Numbered from the stretch's first letter, positions 23,343 through 34,697 are shown. The stretch: DNA of 64,000 nucleotides from Siphonodentalium dalli (GCA_032622095.1 CP136063.1:40890106-40954105), one strand, 5' to 3'. Numbers and translations are program-made. The notes: generated by a model not told the origin, from the sequence alone.

Positions 23343-23874
23343 TTAAAGGTGGATTATCTCTTTGTAAACATGTATTATATAGTTACCGGGGTATAAAATA
23401 TTAGATTTGAATCGAAGACTCCTGTCCGGAAATGCTTCTATCGATTAATATTAATTTTATTTCGAATATTTTCTGGTCTAAAGAGCTGTGTTGTTTATTC
23501 AGCTAACGAACAATAGTGGTTACTGTTAACAGAGACTAGAAATTATATTGTGCAATTTTGTAACAAATAAACGTTAATTATACTCATTATCGCTTAAATC
23601 TGTGGAACAAAAACAATACAAACAACCAATCTGTGAAATTTGACATTCGTTGCGTAGCCGTAGGAACAGCCCAGTGCTCTATATCGCAATACGGTCTCAT
23701 CCGAATGGTCGGTTCTAAAAATAGTAACATAAATGGGCCCGATTTAATATTCGAAATAAAATCAATATTAATTGATAGAAGCTTTTCCGGACATAGGTCT
23801 TCAGTTCATATCTATTATTTTATACCCACGCAACTATTTAAAATTTGTCATTTAAAGAGATAATCCATCTTTAA
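23343..23874 (+). mobile_element. TTAA MITE, full copy A (tandem pair)
   Basis: A reference copy of 532 bp including both TTAA. The left arm is AGGTGGATTATCTCTTTG... through TTAATATTAATTTTATTTCG; the right arm is CGAAATAAAATCAATATTAA... through AAAGAGATAATCCATCT. The arms are about 125 bp each and imperfectly inverted. The core has GCTAACGAACAATAGTGG, CAATACAAACAACCAATC and ATATCGCAATACGGTC. Non-coding. Its right TTAA is also the left TTAA of the next copy. Confidence 0.93.
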
Positions 23875-24397
23875 AGGTGGATTATCTCTTTGTAAACATG
23901 TATTATATAGTTACCGGGGTCTAAAATATTAGATTTGAATCGAAGACTCGTGTCCAGAAATGCTTCTATCGATTAATATTAATTTTATTTCGAATATTTT
24001 CTGGTCCAAACGGTGTGTTTGTTCAGCTAACGAACAATAGTGGTTACTGTTAACAGATACCAGAAATTACATTGTGCAATTTTCTCACAAATAAACGTTA
24101 ATTATACTCATTATCGCTTATATATGTGGAACAAAACAATACAAACAACCAGTCTGTGACATTTGGCATTTGTTGCGTAGCCGTAGGAACAGCCCAGTGC
24201 TCTATATCGCAATACAGTCTCATCCGAATGGTAGGTTCTAAAAATAGTAACATAAACGGGCCCGATTTAATATTCAAAATAAAATCAATATTAATTGATA
24301 GAAGCTTTTCCGGACATAGGTCTTCAGTTCATATCTATTATTTTATACCCACGCAACTATTTAAAATTTGTTATTTAAAGTGATAATCCATCTTTAA
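23871..24397 (+). mobile_element. TTAA MITE, full copy B (tandem pair)
   Basis: Nearly identical to copy A and in the same orientation. It begins at the shared TTAA (23871-23874) and ends at TTAA 24394-24397. Small differences (for example TTCGTTGCG versus TTTGTTGCG in the core) show that it is a separate, aged copy. Confidence 0.93.
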
Positions 24398-24399
24398 AA

Positions 24400-24860
24400 T
24401 AAGCTCGGAGACCTTTAGCATAAGTGCCATGTCTTGCTGCAGAAAAAGTTCCATTACAATGAAATAATACACCAAGATATGTGTAAGAGCGGGAGTTTTC
24501 GATAACCTTGTTTTGAAAAAAGAATTTGTTATTATTGTCCATTCTTCCAGCTTTATTAAATACTACACATTTAGATTGTCGAAGTTAATGCTAAGACCCC
24601 AATAAATACAGTAAGTAACTAATTTATTGAAAATTGATTGAAGGCCCGCCTTAGACTTCGAGAAGATGACCAGGTCGTCGGCATATAGTAAGCAGTTCAA
24701 ATTTATTTGTCCCAAACTAATGTCTGTAGAATTTGACTGTATTGCACCAGGAAGGTTGTTTATAAAAATATTAAACAGAGTAGGGCTTATTGAAATTCCC
24801 TGTTTCACTCCTACTTCAGAGTCAAAAGGGGCAAAGAGTTCAGTATCATTTTAACCATAC
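24400..24860 (-). mobile_element. LINE reverse transcriptase fragment
   Basis: Read on the minus strand, the frame gives ELFAPFDSEVGVKQGISISP, TLFNIFINNLP and LLYADDLVIFSKSKAGLQ, then a WGLSINFD stretch. After a stop it continues as CVVFNKAGRMDNNN, SYTYLGVLFHCNGTFSAA and KGLRAYF. YADD is the catalytic box of non-LTR reverse transcriptases; the GVKQG...SPTLFNIFIN and KYLG-like blocks flank it in the usual order. Fingers, N-terminal domains and 3' tail are missing. It abuts MITE copy B. A dead fragment; the clade is not assigned. Confidence 0.85.
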
Positions 24861-25230
24861 AACACTTCACCATACAACAAATGTGTTCTTATTTTGGGAT
24901 TTTTGTGCTCCCGATTATGTTGAAAGCAATGTTTAAACAGTATGTGACTTTAAATTTGGTCAGGTTTTATCTTCATTGGAAACATTGAAACGTCTCATAT
25001 GATTAAATTATTATTATTGATATTGTTTGTATTAACGTGTTAGATATTCCAATTGCAACATGCATATTTGAAATAAACTAAACAGAAACACCTCCAGCTT
25101 TCGCCAGCTAATTACAAATAGTTTCCACGGCAGTTTGTCTTATTTCTAGTCGCGAATGTATTATATGTATACTTTGATAGCTTTTTCACTCTTTTTATTA
25201 CCAGAAATTTGATGGAATAAAACAACACAG
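24861..25230. other. No feature seen
   Basis: AT-rich spacer before the segmental duplication. No open frame or repeat recognised. Confidence 0.4.
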
Positions 25231-25564
25231 CCGATCAATCTTGGACACTTGACGTTCGGAGCGTAGCTATGGTGACAGCCTAATTATCTCTATCGCTATA
25301 TGATATCGTCTGAATGGTCTGTTCTAAAAATAGAACAATTAGGTGTTCCATTTAATCATCTCGTTTCATGCTAAAATATTCGAAATAAAATCAATTGTTA
25401 GAAGGGTTCAATTAATATTTACTTTTTCAAATTTGTTATTTAAAGAGATAATCGATCTTTAATTGATAGAAGCGTTTCCGGACAGGGGTCTTCAATTCAT
25501 ATTTATTATTTTATACCTGGGCAACTATTTTAAATTTGTTTTTTAAAAAGATAACCCACCTTGA
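25231..25564 (+). mobile_element. Rearranged TTAA-type MITE in unit 1
   Basis: The core text (CCGATCAATCTTGGACACTT, GGTCTGTTCTAAAAATAGAA) is followed by two successive right arms: one ends at GAGATAATCGATCTTTAA (about 25460), the other ends AAAGATAACCCACCTTGAAG without a TTAA. The left arm is absent. Confidence 0.7.
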
Positions 25565-26119
25565 AGTAATCAAATTTCTGCTCACCCCCTTGTGCTTGAA
25601 AATTCCAACTAATTGGAGTCACGGGTAGAGAAATTTGATATTTCAGGTTTGAGCATGTCTGACCGATGCGTTGGGAGCAAAGCAGTGGTCGGCGGCGTTT
25701 GATGGGTAGAATAAAATTGTACAAAATGATAAGTTTGTATATATCTGTGTTTTGCAATATACATTGAACGAGTGTCCTTTTATACATGCTGAGTTCGGGA
25801 GTATCCCGGGACAGGGGCGTGACTACAGTATCCATATTGAAGGGGTGCCTCTGAATTTCCAACTGCGTGCCCCCTGGTCGGCAATTTTCCCATTTCAGTC
25901 ATTTTCAGAGCGGTAATATAAATGAACGTCGCACAAGTGTTTATCACGCAATTAACCCACAAAACAGCTTCATAATTATTGGTAAGACACACGTGTAATA
26001 TTAGCGCGTGTGATGACGTCACGCCATTATTTAAATGACTTGCGATTGCAGAAGTTTATGATTGTTGTTTTCGATGAAAACTTCGCTTTGCTTCACGTTG
26101 ATCATGTGATAAAAGGTAT
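25565..26119 (+). promoter_or_regulatory. Candidate upstream region with CRE and E-box words
   Basis: Conserved in unit 2. Holds CACGTG (25990-25995) and a full CRE-type TGACGTCA (26014-26021) about 240 bp before the 93-residue ORF. TGACGTCA also occurs at 39344 in unit 2 and at 20516 in the inverted repeat copy, so it may only be part of the repeat. No direct evidence of promoter activity. Confidence 0.3.
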
Positions 26120-26262
26120 CTCAAACTCGTTCTATTGTATACATGTACGTAATTTATCAACATCGTCCACTAAATTCTATTTGAGCCTCGGTAAACCTCG
26201 GCTCAAATCGAATTTAGTGAACTCGGTTGATAAATTCCGTATAAAATAGAAACTCATGTGAG
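26120..26262 (+). mobile_element. Foldback hairpin element, copy 2
   Basis: Same palindrome as at 20276 in opposite orientation: CTAAATTCTATTTGAGCC and GGCTCAAATCGAATTTAG core arms around CTCGGTAAACCT. Confidence 0.8.
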
Positions 26263-26539
26263 TTCCTCTATTTCTCATACGTTCATATCGGTACGAAATT
26301 CCCTGAGTACGTGGACATACATATTATCGGACGGATTTTCTCCGCCACACATGGTCGCCCAATACACATTTCCATTATACGGAACCATATTTTATAATGT
26401 TATCGATATCAATCTATTGTCTCATTGTCAGCGTTTTAAGAAACAAAGGGAATCGGTGTTTCTTGAGGGCAATGATGTTGTCGACTGTAACGGAAGGTTT
26501 GTTGCGTATCTTTGTCGGTCAGCACGCGGTGTCCATTAA
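26258..26539 (+). CDS. Conserved small ORF upstream of the zinc-finger array
   Basis: A 93-residue open frame preserved at 39588-39869 and partly recognisable at 12340-12540, always upstream of a C2H2 array. Notable text: PHMVAQYTFPLYGTIFYNVI and LEGNDVVDCNGRFVAYLC. I recognise no domain. Units 1 and 2 differ by about four amino-acid changes and two silent ones, so purifying selection is not evident. It could be an upstream exon of the zinc-finger gene, a separate small gene, or chance. Confidence 0.3.
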   Translation: MSSSISHTFISVRNSLSTWTYILSDGFSPPHMVAQYTFPLYGTIFYNVIDINLLSHCQRFKKQRESVFLEGNDVVDCNGRFVAYLCRSARGVH

Positions 26540-26639
26540 TTAACGTCTACGAATTCGCTTCGCTATTCTCCGCGCTACTCGAGAAGCCTACATGTACGAT
26601 CTACCGTACGAGTATGTGGACAAATATTCACACAGACAG

Positions 26640-27152
26640 ATATTTTACTAGATATTTGCGAGTCCATATACGATCTGCTAGTATGACTGCACATAACATA
26701 ATACACATGTGTTATCGAACACACGGGTGTGATATGTGTTAACAAGTGAGAATCCACATCAGTATGACAAGCTGACTGGTACTCTTTTAACGCATGAGTG
26801 ATGCGAAGGCGACGCAGTACGAGCGAGCTTTCTCAAGGATCACAACTTGGCGCGGATTTTGAAACAGCGAGCAATATGACAATTGCACGTCGCTCAAAGC
26901 CGCCAAGCCACTGTTATGTGGAGACTCAATGACCAGCGACGCGCTGCGAACTCATATCGACGTGTTTACAGCGAATACAAGTCCGACACGCTAACCACTC
27001 GACCACGGAGCTCCACAGAGGTGATCGTCTTTTTTCAGTGCGATATATGTGAGAAACTATTCGCTCGGTTGGGAGATCTGAATTCTCATCTTAATAATCA
27101 CCCGCATCTGTGAGGTATGTGTGCGAAATCATTCGCTTAGAACAGTCATCTG
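26640..27152 (+). pseudogene. Broken N-terminal region of the 27.2 kb zinc-finger array
   Basis: An ORF from 26883 ends at TGA 27111-27113 and lies in the same frame as the array. It contains one finger (FQCDICEKLFARLGDLNSH, then LNNH). After the TGA the frame reads GMCAKSFA, TAG (27138-27140), NSHLMAHYTEKHTGD, which is plainly another finger with a CAG-to-TAG change. An earlier finger scrap (GCDMC near 26730) precedes it. These are two nonsense changes in what used to be continuous fingers. Copy 2 (40195-40277) shows the same region shortened and also broken. Confidence 0.65.
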
Positions 27153-28658
27153 ATGGCACATTATACGGAAAAACACACAGGCGATCGTCCGTATCAATGC
27201 GATATATGTGAAAAATCATTCTCCAACTCCTATAACCTGACAACACATAAGAAAATCCACTCCGGCGATCGTCCATATCAGTGCGATGAATGTGATAAAT
27301 CATTTTCCCAGAGAGGTCACCTAATAACCCATAAGAGAGTCCACACAGGCGATCGTCCGTATCAGTGTGATGTGTGTGAGAAATCATTTGCTAACACCTC
27401 TAATTGGACGACACACAAGATAATTCACACCGGTGATCGTCCATATCAGTGCGATATATGTGAGAAATCATTCGCCAACTCATCGAATCTGACAAAACAC
27501 AAGAGAATCCACACCGGCGATCGTCCATATCAGTGTGATGTGTGTGAGAAATCATTTGCTAACACCTCTAATTGGACGACACACAAGATAATTCACACCG
27601 GTGATCGTCCATATCAGTGCGATATATGTGAGAAATCATTCACCAACTCATCGAATCTGACAAAACACATGGTAGTCCACACCGGAGATAGTCCGTATCA
27701 GTGTGATATGTGTGAGAAATCATTCACACAGTACTGTCACCTGTTGACACACACGAGAATCCACACAGGCGATCGTCCGTATCAGTGCGATATATGTGAG
27801 AAATCATTCGCCAACTCATCGAATCTGACAAAACACAAGAGAATCCACACCGGCGATCGTCCATATCAGTGTGATGTTTGTGATAAATCATTCGCCAACT
27901 CATCGAATCTGACAAAACACAAGAGAATCCACACCGGCGATCGTCCATATCAGTGTGATGTTTGTGAGAAATCATTCGTCCAGTACTGTCACATGTTGGC
28001 ACATAAAAGAGTTCACACCGGCGATCGTCCATACCAGTGCGATGTGTGTGAGAAATCATTCGCCGACTCCACGTATTGTGCGAAACACAAGAGAATCCAC
28101 ATCGGCGATCGTCCATATCAGTGTGATGTTTGTGAGAAATCATTCGCCCAGTACTGTCACATGTTGGCTCATAAGTTAGTCCACACCGGTGATCGTCCAT
28201 ATCAGTGTGATGTTTGTGAAAAATCATTCACCACCTCCTCTAATCTGACAAAACACAAGAGAGTCCACACAGGCGATCGTCCGTATAAGTGCGATATATG
28301 TGAGAAATCGTTCACGCAGAACAATCACCTGGTGGCACATAAGAGCACCCACAAGGGTGACTGTCCACATCAGTGCGATGTGTGTGGTAAACAATTTTCC
28401 AGGAACAGTTACCTGTTGGCACACATGAGAATCCACACCGGCGATCGTCCACATCAGTGCGATATTTGTGGGAAAGCGTTCGCCCTGAACAGTCACCTGT
28501 TGGCACACAGGAGAATCCACACCGGCGATCGTCCATATCAGTGCGATGTGTGTGAGAAATCATTCGTCCAGAACGGTCACCTGTTGGCACATAAGAGAAT
28601 CCACGAACGCAGATCTATGCAAAAAAAGAACTGTCCTACCCGAGCTCAAGATCAATGA
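27153..28658 (+). CDS. C2H2 zinc-finger protein, 17 fingers
   Basis: A 501-residue open frame with seventeen C-x2-C-x12-H-x3-H fingers at 28-residue spacing and TGDRPYQCD-type linkers. A basic 16-residue tail follows (RRSMQKKNCPTRAQDQ). Helices (-1 to 6): NSYNLTT, QRGHLIT, NTSNWTT, NSSNLTK, NTSNWTT, NSSNLTK, QYCHLLT, NSSNLTK, NSSNLTK, QYCHMLA, DSTYCAK, QYCHMLA, TSSNLTK, QNNHLVA, RNSYLLA, LNSHLLA, QNGHLLA. The family is nuclear and DNA-binding; no effector domain is visible. The start ATG lies within the helix of a dead finger, so true N-terminal exons are lost or upstream. Fingers 3-4 and 5-6 look like a two-finger (168 bp) duplication absent from the paralogue. It is the only fully open long array here. 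Confidence 0.8.
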   Translation: MAHYTEKHTGDRPYQCDICEKSFSNSYNLTTHKKIHSGDRPYQCDECDKSFSQRGHLITHKRVHTGDRPYQCDVCEKSFANTSNWTTHKIIHTGDRPYQCDICEKSFANSSNLTKHKRIHTGDRPYQCDVCEKSFANTSNWTTHKIIHTGDRPYQCDICEKSFTNSSNLTKHMVVHTGDSPYQCDMCEKSFTQYCHLLTHTRIHTGDRPYQCDICEKSFANSSNLTKHKRIHTGDRPYQCDVCDKSFANSSNLTKHKRIHTGDRPYQCDVCEKSFVQYCHMLAHKRVHTGDRPYQCDVCEKSFADSTYCAKHKRIHIGDRPYQCDVCEKSFAQYCHMLAHKLVHTGDRPYQCDVCEKSFTTSSNLTKHKRVHTGDRPYKCDICEKSFTQNNHLVAHKSTHKGDCPHQCDVCGKQFSRNSYLLAHMRIHTGDRPHQCDICGKAFALNSHLLAHRRIHTGDRPYQCDVCEKSFVQNGHLLAHKRIHERRSMQKKNCPTRAQDQ

Positions 28659-29309
28659 ATCGCCGACTCCACTCAGTACATTCAATCTAGAGCCGCGACA
28701 GTATCGCACCCTGTAAGTCCATACATTGCTAACATGTCATGGGCGATATTCATGTGAGCTTTAAGCGATTCATTGTGATTATTGTTGTTCGTCCTTTTGT
28801 GGGTGCGACCATCAGTTTCTGGTCAGATAAATCAGAGTGGTGAAGAAAATGGAGCAACATTACAAATATATCGATGTCATCTGTCATAACTAACGATGTT
28901 TGGTCTGCTACACACGCAACCTGTAGGACAATACGAGTATCTCCTTCTTTGAGTCAATCTGAGATCAAGCGTCTTGATAAATATGACCTTATTTATTTCA
29001 ACAGGAATAGGATCCTCTCCCTTTACTAGGAGTCGTTTATTTGTTTTGTGAAAACATTCCCGGTTTACCTGGAAATCACTAACAATCATGTCAATGAGCT
29101 GGTCTTACTGTGAGAATAACTGTTTGTGGAGACAGCTTCGCGTTTTGCTTAAGCCCACACTCTGCTAGCCCTTTACATCGGGCTAATCGCATCGATTATT
29201 TGAGGTTGAGTTTATTGTACCATCGAGTATCAAGTATACATCTGTCTTGTCATTTAAGCACATATATATGACAGAAATTCGTCAAGAAAGTCTTGTACTA
29301 AGTCCAGTG
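28659..29309 (+). other. 3' flank of the zinc-finger array
   Basis: Nearly identical at 41600-42264. A 70-residue minus-strand frame (28877-29089) is open in both copies, but its differences are mostly amino-acid-changing. No polyadenylation word is obvious close to the stop. Confidence 0.45.
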
Positions 29310-30597
29310 CTGGCCAACGATATAATTGCAATAGAATAGTATATAATTACAAAAGAATAAAATAGAATTGCAATAAATTTTGCACAGCCGCCATGGAAGG
29401 TGGCATTGATTACCCCGTTATGTGGTACGTCAGCTGTGATGTTGATGCGTTGAGCTTTCATCAGGTCTGTTTTGGCATTTGATTTGGTTCCTTCGTATGT
29501 CCGTTGGACTCAAACATTGAAGGTGGGTAGGGCGATACCTTATATGTAATGATGTCATCAATTTTCAAGCTCCCGTGCTATTATTTGATCCCATAGCCCT
29601 CGCAGAAATAATGTATGCGTAAAAATGGTTTACCTTGTCAATGTGTATGCGCATACTGACTGTTTGTACTATGAAAACTGGACCGCCACCCTTTTTAGAA
29701 AATCATCATTGTTTCTCGACCAAGTTCCACTGTCTTATCCATATTGACCGAGGAAATGGTAGTCACTTTTTCGGACTCCACATTATTCGGATCAAGTAGG
29801 TCAATACGCAGATCCAGATTATGCTTTAATATTAGAGTCTCAATCAGCCTTGTCGACCTTGCTTCTTATTTATGACACTTCTGTGTGCGTTCGCCCCACC
29901 CCTTCTCTCTCATACACTCCAAGTCGGTTATTCGACAATTGCATTTATGTAAACTGTATGCCCAAATGTACAAACACTTTCTGATTTTAGCGTGATGTCG
30001 ATTATGCATGTGCGTCTATGACCATTCGCCATGTCAGTATAAATACCATTAAAATAACACTGATGTGGTGTGTACTGTGCTCACCCTCATGAATGGCTTA
30101 TATACATAATCCGGTAGTTATTCCATTGACCTCTCATTATATAGTGCATATCTGGCACAATGAGTGTTTCCAGCTGCGAAGAAAAGAGGAATCATTTCCT
30201 AAACGATGTCTTGAAGGAGCGACCAATCAGATTCCCGCTCTGCTCTAATATATCTCAGTATTATGAACATGGATTTGATTAGACAGTCAATCATATTATT
30301 CACCGTATAGGCGCGACACATTTCTTTGCATTGCAATGCGTTTTCATTAGACTTTTCATTGCTTTTGAGTGCTACTTTGTAAATAAATTTGAATAAGTAT
30401 TTCCACATGCTTGATTGATTTTTGTTCTACATGCACGTGAGAACTAAAAACAGTTTACTATATTGAGGGTCAAAGTTGAGACACGTTACAAAAGTGCAGA
30501 TGTCCGGTTGAAGTTCATTTGTTATGAAATCCGACAAATGATCTTTTCTGGCCGCCAGTTTGGCCGCCATTTTGTATAATCCTACGAAAATAAGGCA
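29310..30597 (+). repeat. Zinc-finger 3' flanking module, copy 2
   Basis: Same order of landmarks as 9940-11255, including GAGCGACCAATCAGATTCC. It ends at TAAGGCACCC where a half MITE has joined; copy 1 continues TAAGGCAGG without it. Confidence 0.85.
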
Positions 30598-31287
30598 CCC
30601 TTTTTAGACCAGAAAATATTCGAAATAAAATTAATATTAATCGATATAAGCATTTTCGGACAGGAGTCTTCGATTCAGATCTAATATTTTATACCCCGGT
30701 AACTATATAATACATGATTACAAAGAGATAAGCCACCTTTAACCACCATTATTACCACATTAGAGCGCTATCTCTAGTAGATTAGCAGTATTTACCCGCA
30801 CAATAAGATTCCATAATTTTGAGGCGAAGTTGACCGGAAGCGGGAGGCGGACATTAATGAAGCTTTGTATTCATTAACGCTCGCTGCCCACTTCCAGTTA
30901 ATAACCGATCACACCATGACGGGGTGGTAATAATGGTAATAACATGATTTTGTCGGGCGCCTTAGTTTATTAACGGCCCTCCAGGAATGATTAAGAGCCC
31001 TCGGCCCTATTAGCGGCAATCGACTGCGTCTCGGGCTTCTAATGGGCCCTTGGGCGATTAATCATTCCTGTCGGGTCGTTAATAAACCATAACGCCCTAA
31101 AAAAAATCATGGTATTGGTATATTGTTCGTTAGCTTCAACCACACCTTTTAGACCAGAAAATATTCGAAATAAAATCGATATTAATCGATAGAAGCATTT
31201 CCGGACATGAATCTTCGTTTCTTATTTAATATTTTATAACCCAATAACTATATAGTACATGTTTACAAAGAGATAATTCACCTTTAA
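30597..31287 (-). mobile_element. Two MITE right halves around palindromic inserts
   Basis: 30597-30742 and 31123-31287 are both right-hand halves of reverse-oriented TTAA MITEs (TTTAGACCAGAAAATATTCG to GATAAGCCACCT or GATAATTCACCT, then TTAA). Between them lie an ACCACCATTATTACC / GGTAATAATGGT inverted pair with a GGCGGACATTAATGAA hairpin (30743-30937) and a ~150-bp foldback (30955-31105). The foldback arms are TTTATTAACGGCCCTCCAGG and CCTGTCGGGTCGTTAATAAA. The whole block is copied at 43482-44156. Confidence 0.75.
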
Positions 31288-31770
31288 GAAGTTTTGCACT
31301 TTGTTTTCGATCTAGACATATTTATTGCTTGCCTTTTGTTTCATTGTGTCAGAAAATTGGCCCAATTAAACATTCGGAAACGGAATATAAATTGGCCAGA
31401 GGAATGTCCAGGATACCATGAAACCTGATCGCCTCATGTATGTCGATTTCAAAGATAATCGACGACTAGGGTTTACAATCATGGAGCTTCTCACACGATG
31501 ATTCTTCTCACAAATGCATTCCACTGTGTTTTGAATGATGGTTCAATAAAAGGTTCTGTTAATTGATACCAACATGTTCATCGGCGTTATTTTAACAATA
31601 GGACATTATCATATTCCACTATTTGCACATGATTTATCTGATGTGGCCCGCCAATGTGTATGTTCTGATTGTTTTCATGTATTTTATACACATAATGATG
31701 CAATTGTGTGTAAAATTGGGAACAGCACCTATGTCTATATTCTATATTCGATATCGTCGATGTGGCATGT

Positions 31771-32547
31771 ATGTAGCATCTTCACACCTTTTTCAAAAAT
31801 CTGGGAAATTTTTATATAAAGTGGTAGTATATTGATCCTAAAGCATAACCAAATTGAGAAAAAATGAAATTTATGTGACGTGATTTTTTTCTGAATTTTC
31901 GAAAAATTGACGTCAAATTTTTTTTTCTGCCAAAATGTTTAAGTCCATTCAAAGACATGCACACGGCAACAAATTGTTTGATACTTGTCATCGAGCTATT
32001 ATTGGGCAAACAGAGACATTAAACTGCCACTAAACAATTGTTATCCAGAAATCACAAAGCCTGTATCACCTGAAAACTAAACTGCATGTGCAGGGTTCAT
32101 TGCCAACTAACCTGATTATCCTAAGTTGAACGAACCTGCCCCAAAACTTTATCTGGGTTATCTGGAGCCTGTATACACTGTATTGTATGGTACCACTTAA
32201 CAAACTTACAAACATGTGGGGGGAGGGACTCCGAGGGAGAATTAACACAAATCTGCAGAGAGCAGCAATGTTCTGAAATTGATATTGTTTTAAAAATAAT
32301 GCCATTTGCATAATATACACTGCATTTTTGTGACTTGTTGGTCTGTCTTATCTTCTGTGTGTTGCGATAAGCTATATAAATGTACTGTACACACATGCCA
32401 TTTAATACAATATATGTTTATATGTTGAATTTAATTTGTTATTTCATCAATTTGAAATAAAAATAAGCACAGTTTATTATGAACCTGTCTCATGTTAATA
32501 CTTTCCCAGTAAATGTATCGGTACTACTTTGTACATGTAGTAGTAAA
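31771..32547. other. No feature seen
   Basis: Unique-looking AT-rich DNA downstream of unit 1, with T-runs near 31886-31930. Short ORFs only. Confidence 0.4.
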
Positions 32548-33108
32548 TTTTCCAACCTTTGGGCTTGTGTCCTGGTTGGTCCCTTGTGGTCAGTCAAAAA
32601 CTGTTAATTTAAGAACACAATATTTTCCTAAATTTGGTTAAAATTGTGGGCTGAAATGGTCATCAGTTGGAAAATTTCCAAAGTAACAGGGGTATGTGGT
32701 TTGAAATTTTCCAACGCTGTAGGAAGGCTTGAGGCCAGTCTACAGATTCTAGGATTTAGGGATTTTCTTAATCAGATTTCAAAATTTTCTCACACCGGGG
32801 AGAATCAATGGTCTATTCAGAATGTCCTGATTTCTCGCCTAGGCCCTGTGAATATGTCTGGAGCCGGACCACCAGATGGTTAGGATTTATCCAATTTTCA
32901 GGTTCTGATCTATGAAATTTGTCATACCGGGTATATAGAAACATGCTTCTGTTTCTCCATCTGACTAACCACAAGATAAGAACCATAATAATCAGTTGGG
33001 GAGGGGGTTTGAATGGAATTTCGGAAAACTTGTGTTTAGTCTAATTCAAGGGAGCTGCAATTGGAATTCACAATGTGGACACCCCTCTAGCCACGTCCCT
33101 GATTAGTA
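32548..33108 (-). mobile_element. Fragment of the CAGGGA(T/C)GTGGCTAG element
   Basis: The right end, CACCCCTCTAGCCACGTCCC then TG, is the terminus of the element at 49105-50258. The interior (GTTGGAAAATTTCCAA, GGCTTGAGGCCAGTCTA, TCTCACACCGGGG) matches that element's interior in reverse. The other end was not found. Confidence 0.65.
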
Positions 33109-34697
33109 CAGTATCAAGAAGAAAAAAGTATATGGTCCCTAAATGAAGGGGAGACTTGGAAGTTGCAAACCTGCATGAAACCCACAATTTTATAAACATG
33201 TGAATATCTGATCAGAAATTCACAGCATATCAACCTGACATCACCTCATCAGTCTTATTTTAATCTCATGATTCTTTGTTGCCATTTACAGCACAGTTCT
33301 CTATAATCACAGTTATTTACATGTATTATGTTTATCCACGTATTTACATATAACCAAGTAAAACATAGAATAACTGAGGAAGGTTGTTGTGACAGTTTGG
33401 GGCGGTTGTCCCTGGTTGGGTTGTCCTATTTATCTTGGTTATGATGATTAATTTATATCAAAGAAACAAAAAGGATGTTGATGGAAAATTTCTTCACATT
33501 GGTTTTTAATACCCACCAATATACTCTACTCGCATCGCTTAAATTTGAGCTACATGTACATCATCATTAATGTCACATTCTTCATTGTTTATTGGCAACA
33601 CAAAAAGTTAAATATAAGTGAAAAAGTAAACAGAATAATTTAAAATTAGTTTCTTAAATTCACACAAATACAAGTACTATTATGAAGAGCATCCATTTAC
33701 AGGCAGTAGTGGAAATAGTTGCAGAATGATATGTTTGAGATGTTGATTTGTCACCTACGACAACGGTAGCACAAAACAGAAAGTTTGACCCCCCCCCCCC
33801 ATTCACAGTCTGAGTCACAGGACCAAGGCAGGACATTGTACAGGGTGTGCTGATGAATCAAATGTGAAATCCAAGATACAATTCGGGGAAAATTATCACC
33901 CCAAGAATCCATATGAAGTTTGTTGACAATTAAATGAGAGATTTGTGGCATATAGGGTATGCCAACAGCAATCATTGATGCACGCACAGACGAACAACAA
34001 CAGATGACAATAGCTTAAACTTTATTTTGTTCAGTTGAGCTTGAAATGTAGTATAAAAATATGTGTGAGGAGATGTGGTCGGCTTCCGTCAGCCTTGCAA
34101 CATACCACATTTGACCCCCTGTATCACTTCGGAGTCAGATGAGCAACACTTAGCAATGCCGTTCATCGAAAACTCCTTTGCAAAATGTATTATTGAACTG
34201 TGCTTTGCATTGATAAAGATGATGAATGATAAGAGGCGATTCGTTCATTGTTTTTTTAATTGACAAAGTTAGGCAAATTAAACCTAAGAAAACAAACCTT
34301 AAAAATCCGGAAAATGAAAACAAAATTGGCATACATATAAAGCAAGTGGCTATTTTAATCTGTTACATTAAATAATTAGCCCAAAATCATTTACAGTGAA
34401 GCAGTTTGATGTAGTTTAAAATTTAGACGAACGTCGAAAATAGGAAAAATTGGTACATGAAAAATAAAACAATTCTGAATAACAAAATGTCAAGTCGAAA
34501 TTAGCTGCTATCAAGTGTTATTGGTACATGTTCCAAAACTTTATCGATATATATGTAGTTTATTCTTCTTCTTACCGTGTAAATCAAAGTCGTTTTATCT
34601 CGCAATGTTGCGTGTTTTAGTGAAAATGCAAATGGAGTTTTTCCGTTTCGACAGATGCAAAACGCGGAAAAACGAAACGATCTGAACATGCTAATGT
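33109..34697. other. No feature seen
   Basis: No open frame above background. A C-run near 33788-33801 is the only notable composition. No repeat or RNA gene recognised. Confidence 0.4.

Larger units (their letters stand above)
25231..31770 (+). repeat. Segmental duplication, unit 1 (open zinc-finger array)
   Basis: Colinear with 38543-45757. The shared order is: broken MITE, promoter-like region, foldback hairpin, 93-residue ORF, C2H2 array, 3' flank, flanking module, MITE halves with palindromes, and a tail with GGGAACAGCACCTATGTCTA and ATATCGTCGATGTGG. The offset falls from about 13.3 kb at the left to about 12.9 kb at the right because unit 2 has lost DNA, before the insertion at 44.6 kb. 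Confidence 0.93.

Noticed and set aside
27724-28590. Minus-strand ORFs across the zinc-finger arrays (also 13.0-13.7 and 40.2-41.6 kb)
   Set aside because: Antisense shadows of a low-complexity coding repeat with an 84-bp period; no independent signal.
28877-29089. 70-residue minus-strand ORF conserved at 41843-42055
   Set aside because: Conservation is explained by the recent segmental duplication; the differences are mostly amino-acid-changing and no domain is seen.
33751-33987. Minus-strand ORF next to a C-run
   Set aside because: Composition-driven frame with no recognisable domain.
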